Of a stretch of DNA of 64,000 bases, positions 1 to 8,857 are shown one piece after another (positions within the stretch are counted from its first letter, which is position 1; each line of letters opens with the position of its first letter). The stretch covers positions 248,001 to 312,000 of the forward strand of contig CAJPFN010000014.1 in assembly GCA_905339215.1 (NCBI GenBank), given 5' to 3'. Below the pieces are notes generated by a model. The model ran no database searches, was not told the DNA's origin, and saw nothing but the letters and a program-made list of their open reading frames with translations. The DNA is from Rhizobiaceae bacterium (lineage in GTDB: Bacteria; Pseudomonadota; Alphaproteobacteria; Rhizobiales; Rhizobiaceae). A program made the translations under genes and the position numbers.

Positions 1-795
1 GCCGCCTTCGGCGACGGCGGCCTCTATCTGGAGCGGGTCGTCGAGAACGCCCGCCACGTCGAGGTGCAGGTGCTCGGCGACGGCAAGCGCGCCGTGCACT
101 GTTTCGAACGCGAGTGCTCGCTGCAGCGCCGCCGCCAGAAGGTCTGGGAGGAGGCGCCTTTCGCCGGGCTCCCCGAGGACGTGCGCGCCAGGCTGTGCGG
201 CTCGGCCGTCGCTCTGGCCGAGGCGGTCGGCTATTCCGGCGCCGGCACGGTCGAATACCTTTATGACGACGCCACCGGCGCCTTCTATTTCCTCGAGATG
301 AATACGCGCATCCAGGTCGAGCATCCGGTGACAGAGATGATCACCGGCATCGACCTGGTCGGCGAGATGCTGCGCATCGCCGGCGGCGAGCCGCTGCGCT
401 TCGGCCAGAGGGACATCGGCCGCAACGGCCATGCGATCGAGGTGAGGCTCAACGCCGAGGACCCCGACAACGGATTCCTGCCGGGTCCGGGCGTGGTCAA
501 CGACTTCAGGGCGCCGGGCGGGCCGGGCGTGCGCTTCGACACCATGCTCTTCGACGGCTACTCGATCCCGCCCTTCTACGATTCGCTGCTCGGCAAGCTG
601 ATCGTGTGGGGCGAGGATCGGCCGGCGGCGCTGGCGCGGCTGCGTGTGGCGCTGGGCGAACTCAACATAGGCGGGCTGAAGACGACCAAGAGCCTGTTCG
701 AGAGACTGGGCGAGGACGGCGACGTGCGCGCCGGAAAATTCCATACGCGCTGGCTGGAGGGCTGGCTGGAAGGCCAGACCGGCGGCAGGCAGTGA
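1..795 (+). CDS. Biotin carboxylase subunit (AccC-like), 5'-truncated by window edge
   Basis: C-terminal 264 residues of a biotin carboxylase, which uses ATP to carboxylate biotin on a carrier protein. The frame is open from base 1, so the N-terminus and part of the ATP-grasp domain lie outside the window. Visible are the block HVEVQVLGDGKRAVHCFERE, the run CSLQRRRQKVWEEAP and the family signature EMNTRIQVEHPVTE (295-336), followed by the C-terminal domain with HAIEVRLNAEDP. It sits 25 bases upstream of two carboxyltransferase-like genes (PxpB/PxpC families), an arrangement typical of a biotin-dependent carboxylase acting on an N-compound rather than of fatty-acid synthesis. The biotin carrier gene is not in the window and is presumably upstream. 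The family is clear; the substrate is inferred. Confidence 0.93.
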   Translation, partial: AAFGDGGLYLERVVENARHVEVQVLGDGKRAVHCFERECSLQRRRQKVWEEAPFAGLPEDVRARLCGSAVALAEAVGYSGAGTVEYLYDDATGAFYFLEMNTRIQVEHPVTEMITGIDLVGEMLRIAGGEPLRFGQRDIGRNGHAIEVRLNAEDPDNGFLPGPGVVNDFRAPGGPGVRFDTMLFDGYSIPPFYDSLLGKLIVWGEDRPAALARLRVALGELNIGGLKTTKSLFERLGEDGDVRAGKFHTRWLEGWLEGQTGGRQ

Positions 796-820
796 GGCGA
801 TCACGAGAGGTGGGCTGACG

Positions 821-1693
821 ATGAAGACCCGGTATTCGTTCGGCGGAGACGAGCACGTCTTCGTCGAGATCGACGAAGAGATGTCGCTGGAGGCGTTCTT
901 CAAGAGCCTCTCCATGACCAACGCCGTGCGCGACGCGCAGATCAGGGGCGTCACCGAGATCTGCCCGGCGAACGCGTCGTTCCAGATCAAGTTCGATCCG
1001 GACGTGATCGCGCCCGACGACATGATGGCCGAGATCAAAAACCTGGAGAAGGCGGCCGACAAGGCCGATCCGGTGATCAACACGCGCATCATCGAGATCC
1101 CGGTCTTCTACAACGACCCGTGGACGCACGAGACGCTTATGCGCTTCCGCGAGCGCCACCAGGATCCGAAGTCGACCGATATCGAGTACGGCGCGCGCAT
1201 CAACGGCTACGGCTCGGTCGGCGACTTCATCGCCGCCCATTCGGGTTCGCCGTGGTTCGTCTCGATGGTCGGCTTCGTCGCCGGTCTGCCGTTCCTCTAC
1301 CAGATGGTCGAGCGCGGCCGGCAGATCCAGGTGCCGAAGTACCTGCGTCCGCGTACCGACACGCCGAAGCTCACCGTCGGCCATGGCGGCTGCTTCTCGT
1401 GCATCTACTCGGTGCGCGGTGCCGGCGGCTACCAGATGTTCGGCATCACCCCGATGCCGATCTACGATCCCGAGCAGAAGATCAGCTACCTGCGCGACTT
1501 CATGTGCCTGTTCAATCCCGGCGACATCGTCAAGTGGAAGCCGATCGGCCGCGAGGAGTACGACCAGGCGGTGGCCGACGTCGATGCCGGCCGCTTCGTG
1601 CCGACGATCCGCAACGTCACCTTCGACCTCGCCGAATTCAACCGGAACATCGACGCCTACAACGCCAAGCTCCTGGAGGCCCTCCATGCTTAA
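821..1693 (+). CDS. Carboxyltransferase domain subunit 1 (KipI/PxpB, allophanate hydrolase subunit 1 family)
   Basis: A 290-residue protein of the KipI/PxpB family. With the next gene product it would form the carboxyltransferase-like heterodimer seen in 5-oxoprolinase PxpABC or in urea carboxylase. The core GAGGYQMFGITPMPIYD (about residues 204-220) corresponds to the family motif SPGGWQLIGRTP, and a CLFNPGD segment follows. The protein is longer than classic KipI (about 220-240), with an extra N-terminal stretch. The usual substrate-loop residues are changed (HGGCFSCIYSV), so the true substrate may not be oxoproline. GAGAGGTG precedes the ATG and the 3' end overlaps the next start by 8 bases, indicating translational coupling. 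Confidence 0.85.
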   Translation: MKTRYSFGGDEHVFVEIDEEMSLEAFFKSLSMTNAVRDAQIRGVTEICPANASFQIKFDPDVIAPDDMMAEIKNLEKAADKADPVINTRIIEIPVFYNDPWTHETLMRFRERHQDPKSTDIEYGARINGYGSVGDFIAAHSGSPWFVSMVGFVAGLPFLYQMVERGRQIQVPKYLRPRTDTPKLTVGHGGCFSCIYSVRGAGGYQMFGITPMPIYDPEQKISYLRDFMCLFNPGDIVKWKPIGREEYDQAVADVDAGRFVPTIRNVTFDLAEFNRNIDAYNAKLLEALHA

Positions 1694-2657
1694 GGTCGTC
1701 ACGCCGGGGCTCGCCACGACCGTCCAGGATCTCGGCCGCCCGGGCTACTATCATCTCGGCATCCCGCTTTCGGGCGGCATGGACCGCTTCGCCCTGCGCG
1801 CCGCCAACATGCTGGTCGGCAACGACGAGGGCGCGGCCGTGCTCGAGGCAGTGTTCATGGGTCCCCAACTCGTCTTCGGCGAGGACGCCACGGTTGCCGT
1901 GACCGGCGCCGAACTGCCGGTGCTGGTCGACGGCGCCGAGCAGGCCACCTGGACCTCGTTCTCCGTGAAGAAGGGGCAGACGCTGTCGTTCGGTTACCTG
2001 AAGTCCGGGGCCCGCATCTATATCGCCGTTTCCGGCGGCATCGACGTGCCGCTGGTGCTCGGCTCGCGCTCGACCTACGCCATCGGCGCGCTGGGCGGGT
2101 TCAAGGGCCGAACGATCGCTGCGGGCGACGAATTGCCGGTCGGGGCCGGCAAGGGTGCTGCAGCCGGACGCAGCGTTCCCGAGGCCCTGCGCCGCAAGCC
2201 CGGCCAGCCTGCCGAACTCAGGGCTCTGCCCGGTCTCTACTGGCACCGCATCACCGCCGAGGCCGGCCGCCGGTTCTTCGCCGACACCTGGAAGGTGGCG
2301 CCCGAGGCCGATCGCATGGGCTACCGCTTCCGCGGCGGCAAGCCGCTCGAGTTTGAGCCGCGCGAGCAGCCTTTCGGCGCCGGCTCCGACCCTTCGAACA
2401 TCGTCGACGCGTGCTATCCGTACGGTTCGATCCAGGTGCCGGGCGGCACCGAGCCGATCGTGCTGCACCGCGACGCCGTCTCGGGCGGCGGCTACTTCAT
2501 GGTCGGCACGGTGATCTCGGCCGACATGGACCTGATCGGGCAGTTGCAGCCGCACACGCCGTCGCGCTTCGTCGAGGTGACGATGGACCAGGCGCTCGCC
2601 GCCCGGCGCGACCGCAAGGCGCTGCTGGCGAAGGTGCGCGAGGCGCTTGCCGCCTGA
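1686..2657 (+). CDS. Carboxyltransferase domain subunit 2 (KipA/PxpC, allophanate hydrolase subunit 2 family)
   Basis: A 323-residue KipA/PxpC-type protein, the partner of the preceding PxpB-like subunit. Family blocks are intact: PGLATTVQDLGRPGYYHLGI near the N-terminus, SGGMDRFALRAANMLVGN, and VSGGIDVPLVLGSRSTY followed by GGFKGR. The start chosen is the ATG at 1686, which overlaps the stop of the upstream gene; longer forms would read through that gene in another frame. A 12-bp stem-loop lies about 50 bases after the stop and closes this transcription unit. Together with the biotin carboxylase fragment these genes look like a biotin-dependent carboxylase or amidolyase. PxpA (LamB/YcsF) is not visible, so 5-oxoprolinase activity is unproven. 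Confidence 0.88.
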   Translation: MLKVVTPGLATTVQDLGRPGYYHLGIPLSGGMDRFALRAANMLVGNDEGAAVLEAVFMGPQLVFGEDATVAVTGAELPVLVDGAEQATWTSFSVKKGQTLSFGYLKSGARIYIAVSGGIDVPLVLGSRSTYAIGALGGFKGRTIAAGDELPVGAGKGAAAGRSVPEALRRKPGQPAELRALPGLYWHRITAEAGRRFFADTWKVAPEADRMGYRFRGGKPLEFEPREQPFGAGSDPSNIVDACYPYGSIQVPGGTEPIVLHRDAVSGGGYFMVGTVISADMDLIGQLQPHTPSRFVEVTMDQALAARRDRKALLAKVREALAA

Positions 2658-2705
2658 CGGTCCGGCGCGGCAAGCGCCGCAGCAAGGCGCGTTCTCACAA
2701 AGATC

Positions 2706-2732
2706 GAGGCCGGTGGCGACGCCACCGGCCTC
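2706..2732. terminator. Bidirectional stem-loop between convergent genes
   Basis: A perfect 12-bp stem (GAGGCCGGTGGC / GCCACCGGCCTC) with a 3-base loop sits between the convergent pxpC-like gene (ends 2657) and the AraC gene (ends 2756). There is no strong T-run. Position and symmetry favour a terminator serving both strands. Confidence 0.7.
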
Positions 2733-2755
2733 TCGTCTCGTTCCGGCAGGATGCG

Positions 2756-3718
2756 TCAGTTGTCTCGGCGGGCCTGCTGCTGCCGGTAGTCCTTCGGCGA
2801 GATGCCGAACTGCGCCTTGAAGGCACGCGAGAACTGGGCGTGGTCGGAAAAGCCGAAACGGTAGGCGACCTGGGCGATGGAGTCGCCGCCGGCGGCGCTG
2901 CGCAGCTTCTCGCGGGCGGCGGCGAGGCGCTGGTCGCGGATCCACTGGCCGAGCGTCTGGTTGGTGTCGCGCAAAAGTTCGTGCAGGTAGCGCACCGAGA
3001 TGCCGCAGCCGCGCGCCACCTTCTGCGGGTCGAGCTCGGGATCGTGGAGATGCCGGCGCAGGAACGCGTCGATGCGGGTGAGATTCGAGGCGCGCACGGC
3101 CGAGCCGTGGCTGGTCAGGGTGCGCTCGTCGGTCTCAAGCGCCAGCGCCAGCAGGTCCATCAGCTGGCGGCCGACGGTGGCGCAGACCTCCTCGTTCATC
3201 GCCTCGTAGCGGCGCGGGATGAGGTGCAGCATGTCGACGAACAACGCTGAGGCGCCGTTGGTGGCGTCGAACTGGTAGGAGCAGAAGCGGTCGGGCTGGC
3301 GAATGCGCGCGCCGAGCGCCGAGGCGTCGACCTTGAGCACCCACATGTCGGCGGATTCGGAATGGCTGAACACGTAGGGCTCGTCGCTGCGCTCGAGGAT
3401 GAAGCCGCCGGGATTGCAGCGCACTTCGCGTCCGCATTGGCTGAACTGGATTTCCGCCCGCGCCGGCACCGTGACGAGGAACTCCTCTCGGCGCTCGGGG
3501 CGCAGGTGCTTGGGCAGGCGGCGGTACTGAAGCGATTGCGACTGGAGACGCGAGATCGACACGTCGCCGAGCTGCCAGTTGACCAACTCGCCGGTGAAGG
3601 AAGCCGGATTCCCGAACTCGAGGTCGAGCGGGAAATAGGTGTTGGCAATCGCCTCGTGCCAGTGGCGGCTGCGGCTGGCAGGAGCGACGCCTCGGGTTGT
3701 GATGATCGTGCTCTTCAC
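2756..3718 (-). CDS. AraC-family transcriptional regulator
   Basis: A 320-residue regulator with an N-terminal AraC-binding-like sensor (about residues 15-190) and a C-terminal double helix-turn-helix DNA-binding domain. The latter includes RLAAAREKLRS, IAQVAYRFGFSDHAQFSRAF and FGISPKDYR. I place the start at the GTG at 3718 (protein VKSTIITTRG...) because GAGGAGG lies 11 bases upstream; this gives the usual family length. The frame stays open further upstream to 3916, but that stretch does not look like protein. The gene is divergent from the hydantoinase genes starting at 3940, so it probably controls them. The inducer is unknown. Confidence 0.9.
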   Translation of the reverse strand: MKSTIITTRGVAPASRSRHWHEAIANTYFPLDLEFGNPASFTGELVNWQLGDVSISRLQSQSLQYRRLPKHLRPERREEFLVTVPARAEIQFSQCGREVRCNPGGFILERSDEPYVFSHSESADMWVLKVDASALGARIRQPDRFCSYQFDATNGASALFVDMLHLIPRRYEAMNEEVCATVGRQLMDLLALALETDERTLTSHGSAVRASNLTRIDAFLRRHLHDPELDPQKVARGCGISVRYLHELLRDTNQTLGQWIRDQRLAAAREKLRSAAGGDSIAQVAYRFGFSDHAQFSRAFKAQFGISPKDYRQQQARRDN

Positions 3719-3939
3719 GGCCCCGGAAACCTCCTCATAGAGCAAGTCTAGGCACGTTTCAGCAAGGCTGTAAATGCGATAAGGCGTCCAGTGCGCTGGC
3801 GAACAAACCGCCGTGCCTCCCATGCAAAGACAGGCGTTCGAACGCGTCGCTACCCTGCACGATGACAGGCTGCGGGCACCGTTCCGCGACCCGCGGCCGG
3901 TCCGTCCGGCCCCCACCGAGCAAGAGGAGGAAGCAGCCT
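3719..3939. promoter_or_regulatory. Divergent AraC / hydantoinase intergenic region
   Basis: The 221 bases between the AraC start (GTG 3718, - strand) and the HyuB start (ATG 3940, + strand). It must hold both promoters and probably the regulator's sites. AGAGGAGG at 3923-3930 is the HyuB ribosome binding site. I do not see a convincing sigma-70 promoter or a clear repeat. Confidence 0.4.
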
Positions 3940-5751
3940 ATGCCCAAGGCCAGCCCCAAGGCGAAAGCCAGGTCATCACCCGCCGGCGTCAACAGGAAGC
4001 GCCCGGCGCCGAAGGTCGATCCGATCACGCTGTCAGTCGTGCGCGGCGTCCTCGAAACGACCCAGCGCGAGATGACGCTGTCGCTGGAGAAGACGGCGCG
4101 CTCGTCGGTGTTCAACCTCGCCCACGACTATTCGACGGCGCTGTTCAACGCGCGGCCGGAGATGATCCTGCAGGGCCAGGACATCCCCATCCACCTCGGC
4201 TCGCTGATCCCGGCGATGAAGGCGGTGGCCAAGTTCTTCGAGGGCGACATCCACGAAGGCGACCTGTTCCTGCACAACGATCCGGCCTTCGGCGGCAGCC
4301 ATGCCATCGATACCTGCATGTACAAACCGGTCTTCTACAAGGGCAGACTGGTCTACTGGACGGTGTGCAAGGGCCACCTGACCGACATCGGCGGCCCGGT
4401 GCCGGCCGGCTACAACCCGGCGGCCAAGGAAATCTACGCCGAGTGCCTGCGCATCCCGCCGATCAAGATCTGGGACCGCGGCAAGCCGCGCAACGACATC
4501 CTCAACATGATCTTCACCAACATGCGCGCCCGCCGCGATCAGGAGGGCGACTTCAACGCCCTGATCGGCGCCTGTCAGGTCGGCGAGCGCAACCTGATCG
4601 CCATGCTCGACAAATATGGGAAGGAGACCGTCGACGCCTGCATCGATGAACTGCTCGACATGGCCGACCGGCACATGCGCGACCTGATCCGCACCGTGCC
4701 GGACGGCACCTACGAAGGCGTGGCGGTCCTCGAGGATGCCGGCCACGGCTTCGGCGACTTCGAGATCAAGGCGACTGTGACGATCAGGAAGGACACCTGC
4801 CACATCGCCATCTCCAGCCCGCCGCAGATCCCCTACTTCATCAACTCCTACGAGGGGAACTCGCATTCCGGCGTCTATCTCGGCCTGATGATGTTCGCCG
4901 CGCTGCCACCTCCCTACAACGAGGGCCTCTACCGCTGCGTTTCCGTCGATTTCGGGCCGAAGGGCACGATCTGCAACGCGCAGGAGCCGGCGCCGCACAT
5001 GAACTGCACGACGACGCCGATGGAGACGCTGACGGACGCGGTGCGGCTCGCCTTCGAGAAGGCGATGCCGTCGAAGGTCGCGGCGAGCTGGGGCCACGCC
5101 AACGGCCTCAACATCGCCGGCTGGGACACGCGCACCAACGAGGAGTTCGTGACGATGGTGCTGGCCACCATCATCTCCGGCGGCGGCGCCACGCCGCAGC
5201 AGGATGGCTGGCACGCGGTCGGCCCGGAATGCTGCTTCGGAGCGCTCACCTCGGGCGACGTGGAACTGCTGGAATACTCCTACCCGATCATCATCCACCG
5301 CTATGCGCTGATGACCGACTCCGGCGGCGCCGGCAAGTTCCGCGGCGGCTCGGGGACGGCCTGGGAAGTCGAGCCGCTCGACAAGGAGATGATGTGCATC
5401 GGCTTCGGCGAAGGCCGGCGCATCCCCGCCATGGGTGCGGCCGGCGCGGGCTCGTCGATGATCGACGAGAAGGTCGGCCGGGTCGAACTGAAGAAATCGG
5501 GCAAGGTCGACGTGATGCGCACCAACATCATGGAGACGATCAGGCCGGGCGAGACCGTCACCAACATGAACCCGGGCGGCGGCGGCTACGGCAACCCGCT
5601 GGAGCGGCCGATCGAGAAGGTGGTCTGGGACGTCAGGAACGGGCTTGTCTCGGTCGAGGGCGCCAAGCGCGACTACGGCGTCGTCATCAGGGACGCCGAG
5701 ACGCTCGAAGTCGACATGGCCGCGACGCAGCGGCTGCGCAAGGCGGCGTAA
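3940..5751 (+). CDS. Hydantoinase B/oxoprolinase family protein (HyuB-like)
   Basis: A 603-residue protein of the HyuB family. It normally pairs with HyuA for ATP-dependent opening of hydantoin, oxoproline or lactam rings. Family features are the N-terminal DPITLSVVRGVLETTQREM, the block GDLFLHNDPAFGGSHAIDT, LTDIGG, and the C-terminal GGAGKFRGGSGTAWE and NPGGGGYGNPLERP. The start ATG at 3940 follows AGAGGAGG by 9 bases; the basic N-terminal tail (PKASPKAKARSS) is unusual but has no membrane segment, so the enzyme is cytosolic. HyuA begins 13 bases after the stop. The related caprolactamase and acetophenone carboxylase use the same folds, so the exact substrate cannot be read from the sequence. 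Confidence 0.92.
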   Translation: MPKASPKAKARSSPAGVNRKRPAPKVDPITLSVVRGVLETTQREMTLSLEKTARSSVFNLAHDYSTALFNARPEMILQGQDIPIHLGSLIPAMKAVAKFFEGDIHEGDLFLHNDPAFGGSHAIDTCMYKPVFYKGRLVYWTVCKGHLTDIGGPVPAGYNPAAKEIYAECLRIPPIKIWDRGKPRNDILNMIFTNMRARRDQEGDFNALIGACQVGERNLIAMLDKYGKETVDACIDELLDMADRHMRDLIRTVPDGTYEGVAVLEDAGHGFGDFEIKATVTIRKDTCHIAISSPPQIPYFINSYEGNSHSGVYLGLMMFAALPPPYNEGLYRCVSVDFGPKGTICNAQEPAPHMNCTTTPMETLTDAVRLAFEKAMPSKVAASWGHANGLNIAGWDTRTNEEFVTMVLATIISGGGATPQQDGWHAVGPECCFGALTSGDVELLEYSYPIIIHRYALMTDSGGAGKFRGGSGTAWEVEPLDKEMMCIGFGEGRRIPAMGAAGAGSSMIDEKVGRVELKKSGKVDVMRTNIMETIRPGETVTNMNPGGGGYGNPLERPIEKVVWDVRNGLVSVEGAKRDYGVVIRDAETLEVDMAATQRLRKAA

Positions 5752-5764
5752 GGAGGCCATGACC

Positions 5765-7846
5765 ATGAAGACCAACTACCGCCTCGGCATCGACGCCGGG
5801 GGCACCTTCACCGACTTCGTCATCGCAGACCGCGACAGCGGCCAGGTGCGGCTGTTCAAGGCCCTGTCGACGCCGTCCGACCCGACCAAGGCGATCGAGA
5901 ACGGGCTGAAGCTGATCTCGGAAAGCCTTGGCATCCCGGCGGCAGACATCGTCTCGAACTGCGACCTATGCATCAACGGCACGACCGTCGGCCTCAACGC
6001 GCTGATCACGCATCGCGGCGGCAAGACGGGCCTGATCTGCACGGCCGGCCACGAGGACTCGATCGAGATCCGCAACGGTCACAAGGAAGACGGCTTCCGC
6101 TACGATCCGGAATACCCGGCCGCGACCATGCTGGTGCCGCGCTACCTGCGCAAGGGCGTGCGCGAGCGCGTGCTCTCCGACGGCTCTGTTCGCACGCCGA
6201 TGCAGGAGGAGGACGTCCGCGCCGCCTGCGAGCTGTTCCTCAAGGAAGGCATCGAGACGGTCGCCATCTCCTTCGTCTGGTCGGTGCTGAACACGGCGCA
6301 CGAGCGCCGCGCCGCCGAGATTGTGCGCGAGATGATGCCCGACGCGATCCTCACGATCGGCTCGGAGCTCTACCCGCAGGTGCGCGAATACACGCGCACC
6401 TCGACGGCGGTGGTCAACGCCTACCTCGCCCCAGTGATGCGCAAGTACGTCGCGGCCGTCGACGCCTACTTCCGCTCGCTCGGCGCGAAGCAGCCGGTGC
6501 GCTACTTCCAGTCGAACGGCGGCCTCGCCATCGGCCAGGTGATGACCGACCGCTCGGTCTACGCCATCAACTCCGGTCCGGCCTCGGCGCCGCAAGCCGG
6601 CCTCTACGTTGCTGCGCCGTTCAGGAAGAAGAACGTGATCACCGTCGACATGGGCGGCACGTCGTTCGACATCACGCTGACCAAGGACGGCCAGACGAAC
6701 CTCAACAAGAACATCGACTTCCTGCGCTACCGCATCGGCGTGCCGATGATCCAGGTGGAGACGCTTGGGGCGGGCGGCGGCTCGATCGGCTGGATCGATT
6801 CCCTCGGCATCATCCAGGTCGGTCCGCAATCCGCCGGCTCCGAACCGGGTCCGGCCTGCTACGGCCAGGGCGGCACCGAGCCGACCACCTCGGACGCCAA
6901 CCTGGTGCTGGGCTATCTCAATCCCGACGGCCTGCTCGGCGGCAAGCTGCCACTCGACCTCGCCAAGGCGCGCAAGGCGGTGGCGAATGTCGCCGATCCG
7001 CTCGGCCTGTCGGTCGAGCAGGCGGCCTATGGCATGTTCACCATCGTCAACAACAACATGGTCAACGGCATCCGCCGCGTATCGGTCGAACGCGGCTACG
7101 ACCCACGCGACTTCGTGCTCGTGGGCGCCGGCGGCGCCACCGCGGCGCACATCACCGCGCTGGCGCGCGAGATGGGCATCGACACGATCATCCTGCCCAA
7201 ACTCGCCTCGGGGCTGTGCGCCTTCGGCCAGATCATCTCCGACGTGAAGTACAACTACATGGCCACCGCGCCGGCCCGCCTCGACAACGCCGCCGCCTAC
7301 AAGCGCATCGACAGACTGTTCAAGGAGATCGAGAAGCAGGGCATCCGCCACCTCGAGAAGGACGGCTTCAAGAAGGATCGCATCGCGATCAAGCGCAGCC
7401 TCGACATGCGCTATGTCGGCCAGGTTCACGAGTGCACGGTGGATATCGGCACGTTCGAGATCAACGCCAGGACGATCGACCAGGTGAAGGACGCCTTCCA
7501 CAAGCGCCACGAGGAGCTCTACACCTATTCTGAGCGGCACAACCCGGTCGAAGTCGTCAACATCGAGTCGACCGTCTACGGCCTGATCGACAAGCCGAAG
7601 GCGCCGAAGCTCGGCAAGGGCGCAGCGGTGGACAGGGCGCTGAAGGGGCACCGCAAGGCGATCTTCAGCGCCGACGGCAAGCAAGTGAAGACACCCGTCT
7701 ACGACGGCGAGAAGCTCGGCGCCGGCGCCTCGGTCAAAGGCCCGGCGATCATCGAGGAGGTAACGACCACCATCGTCATCGAGCCCGGCTGGACCGCCAC
7801 GCTCGACGCCAGCGGCTCCTACCTGATCACGAGCGGCCGCAAGTGA
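5765..7846 (+). CDS. Hydantoinase A/oxoprolinase family protein (HyuA-like)
   Basis: A 693-residue ATP-dependent subunit with an actin-like ATPase fold. The N-terminal phosphate loop GIDAGGTFTDFVI, the central DMGGTSFDITLT and ETLGAGGGSIGWID, and a C-terminal beta-rich domain are all present. AAGGAGG at 5750-5756 stands 2 bases before one ATG (5759) and 8 bases before another (5765). Normal spacing favours 5765. It follows HyuB closely and forms one transcription unit with it. Substrate candidates are hydantoins, 5-oxoproline or lactams; the neighbouring amidase/deacetylase operon also suggests amide or cyclic-amide nitrogen use. Confidence 0.92.
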   Translation: MKTNYRLGIDAGGTFTDFVIADRDSGQVRLFKALSTPSDPTKAIENGLKLISESLGIPAADIVSNCDLCINGTTVGLNALITHRGGKTGLICTAGHEDSIEIRNGHKEDGFRYDPEYPAATMLVPRYLRKGVRERVLSDGSVRTPMQEEDVRAACELFLKEGIETVAISFVWSVLNTAHERRAAEIVREMMPDAILTIGSELYPQVREYTRTSTAVVNAYLAPVMRKYVAAVDAYFRSLGAKQPVRYFQSNGGLAIGQVMTDRSVYAINSGPASAPQAGLYVAAPFRKKNVITVDMGGTSFDITLTKDGQTNLNKNIDFLRYRIGVPMIQVETLGAGGGSIGWIDSLGIIQVGPQSAGSEPGPACYGQGGTEPTTSDANLVLGYLNPDGLLGGKLPLDLAKARKAVANVADPLGLSVEQAAYGMFTIVNNNMVNGIRRVSVERGYDPRDFVLVGAGGATAAHITALAREMGIDTIILPKLASGLCAFGQIISDVKYNYMATAPARLDNAAAYKRIDRLFKEIEKQGIRHLEKDGFKKDRIAIKRSLDMRYVGQVHECTVDIGTFEINARTIDQVKDAFHKRHEELYTYSERHNPVEVVNIESTVYGLIDKPKAPKLGKGAAVDRALKGHRKAIFSADGKQVKTPVYDGEKLGAGASVKGPAIIEEVTTTIVIEPGWTATLDASGSYLITSGRK

Positions 7847-7858
7847 TCACCGGCAGGT

Positions 7859-7880
7859 CCGGCGCCGCCGGGCGCGCCGG
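7859..7880. terminator. Possible stem-loop between convergent genes
   Basis: A 7-bp GC stem (CCGGCGC / GCGCCGG, loop 8) lies between the convergent HyuA (ends 7846) and CobW-type (ends 7894) genes. There is no T-run, so termination is only suggested by position. Confidence 0.35.
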
Positions 7881-7893
7881 CCTTCGATGTGGA

Positions 7894-8856
7894 TCAGCGG
7901 CGGCCGGCGCGGACGAAATAGTCGAGCGAGGCGCGGATCTGCTCTTCCGTGTAGCCGCGGCCGATGAGGACGATGGTGTCGTCCTCGCGGTCTTCCTGCG
8001 GCGGCAGGATTTCGGGCCGCTGCACGACCTTCCTGACGCTCTGCAGCAATAGCCGGCCGGCCGGCGTGCGCACCACGCCCTTGGCGCGCATGACGTCGTC
8101 GCCGCGGGCGTGAAGCAGCGCCGACAGCCACACCGTGAAGGCGGTCCAGTCGACGTCGCCGCCGAGTTCGATGCGGATCGGGAAGATCGGCGCCGACGGT
8201 GCACCGGCGAGGTCCGGCAGGTCCTCGGCCTCGACCGGTGGCAGGTCGGGCAGGGCGATCTCGCTGCCGCGCGCCGTCGCCTCGATCGGCGCGGACGGGT
8301 TCAGCGTCTTCAACGTGGCGAGCAGGCGGGCGATGCCGGCCGGCTCCGCCGCATCCGTCTTGGTCACCACGAGACGGGTCGCCGCCTCGATCTGACGGCG
8401 GCCGAGCGGCTCGCCGCGCAGTTCGGCGAGGCCGTGAAGCGCGTCGACGGTGACGACGATCTCGGCGACGACGATGTGATGGATAAGGACGGGATCGCTG
8501 CGGATCGCCTCGACGATGGCCGCGGGATCGGCGAGGCCGCTGGTCTCGAGCACGATGCCGTCGAACCGCGCGGCGGCGGCGCCGTCGCGGCTGCGCTCGT
8601 CGCACAGGCGGCGCAGCTCCTCGACCAGGCGGTCGCGCCCGGTGCAGCAGCAGCATCCGCCGGCGAGAACGACGAGCCGTTCGGAGCGGCCGAGAAGCGC
8701 GTCGTCGACCGGTGTCTCTGCCGCCTCGTTGACCATGATCACAGAGTGTGCATAGGCGCCGGTATGCAACTGGTGGCGCAGCCAGGTCGTCTTTCCCGAG
8801 CCGAGGAACCCGCCGAGGATGGTCAGGCGGATGCGGCCTTCCGCTGAACCGCCCAC
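7894..8856 (-). CDS. CobW/P47K-type metal-trafficking GTPase
   Basis: About 320 residues of the COG0523/CobW family of G3E GTPases that deliver metals to client enzymes. Visible are the Walker A loop GGFLGSGKTT (residues 15-24), the metal-binding CxCC motif in AGGCCCCTG, the switch segment ETSGLADPAAI, the TKTD guanine-specificity motif and a C-terminal CobW domain. The start is taken as the GTG at 8856, one base after the stop of the upstream small gene; the frame could also begin further upstream inside that gene. As last gene of the 18200-7894 operon, it may metallate the neighbouring deacetylase or another hydrolase (inference). Confidence 0.88.
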   Translation of the reverse strand: MGGSAEGRIRLTILGGFLGSGKTTWLRHQLHTGAYAHSVIMVNEAAETPVDDALLGRSERLVVLAGGCCCCTGRDRLVEELRRLCDERSRDGAAAARFDGIVLETSGLADPAAIVEAIRSDPVLIHHIVVAEIVVTVDALHGLAELRGEPLGRRQIEAATRLVVTKTDAAEPAGIARLLATLKTLNPSAPIEATARGSEIALPDLPPVEAEDLPDLAGAPSAPIFPIRIELGGDVDWTAFTVWLSALLHARGDDVMRAKGVVRTPAGRLLLQSVRKVVQRPEILPPQEDREDDTIVLIGRGYTEEQIRASLDYFVRAGRR

Positions 8857-8857
8857 G

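Noticed and set aside
3719-3916. N-terminal extension of the first AraC gene to 3916
   Set aside because: Cys/Arg/Ser-rich sequence unlike a sensor domain and running into the divergent promoter; the GTG with GAGGAGG gives the normal length.
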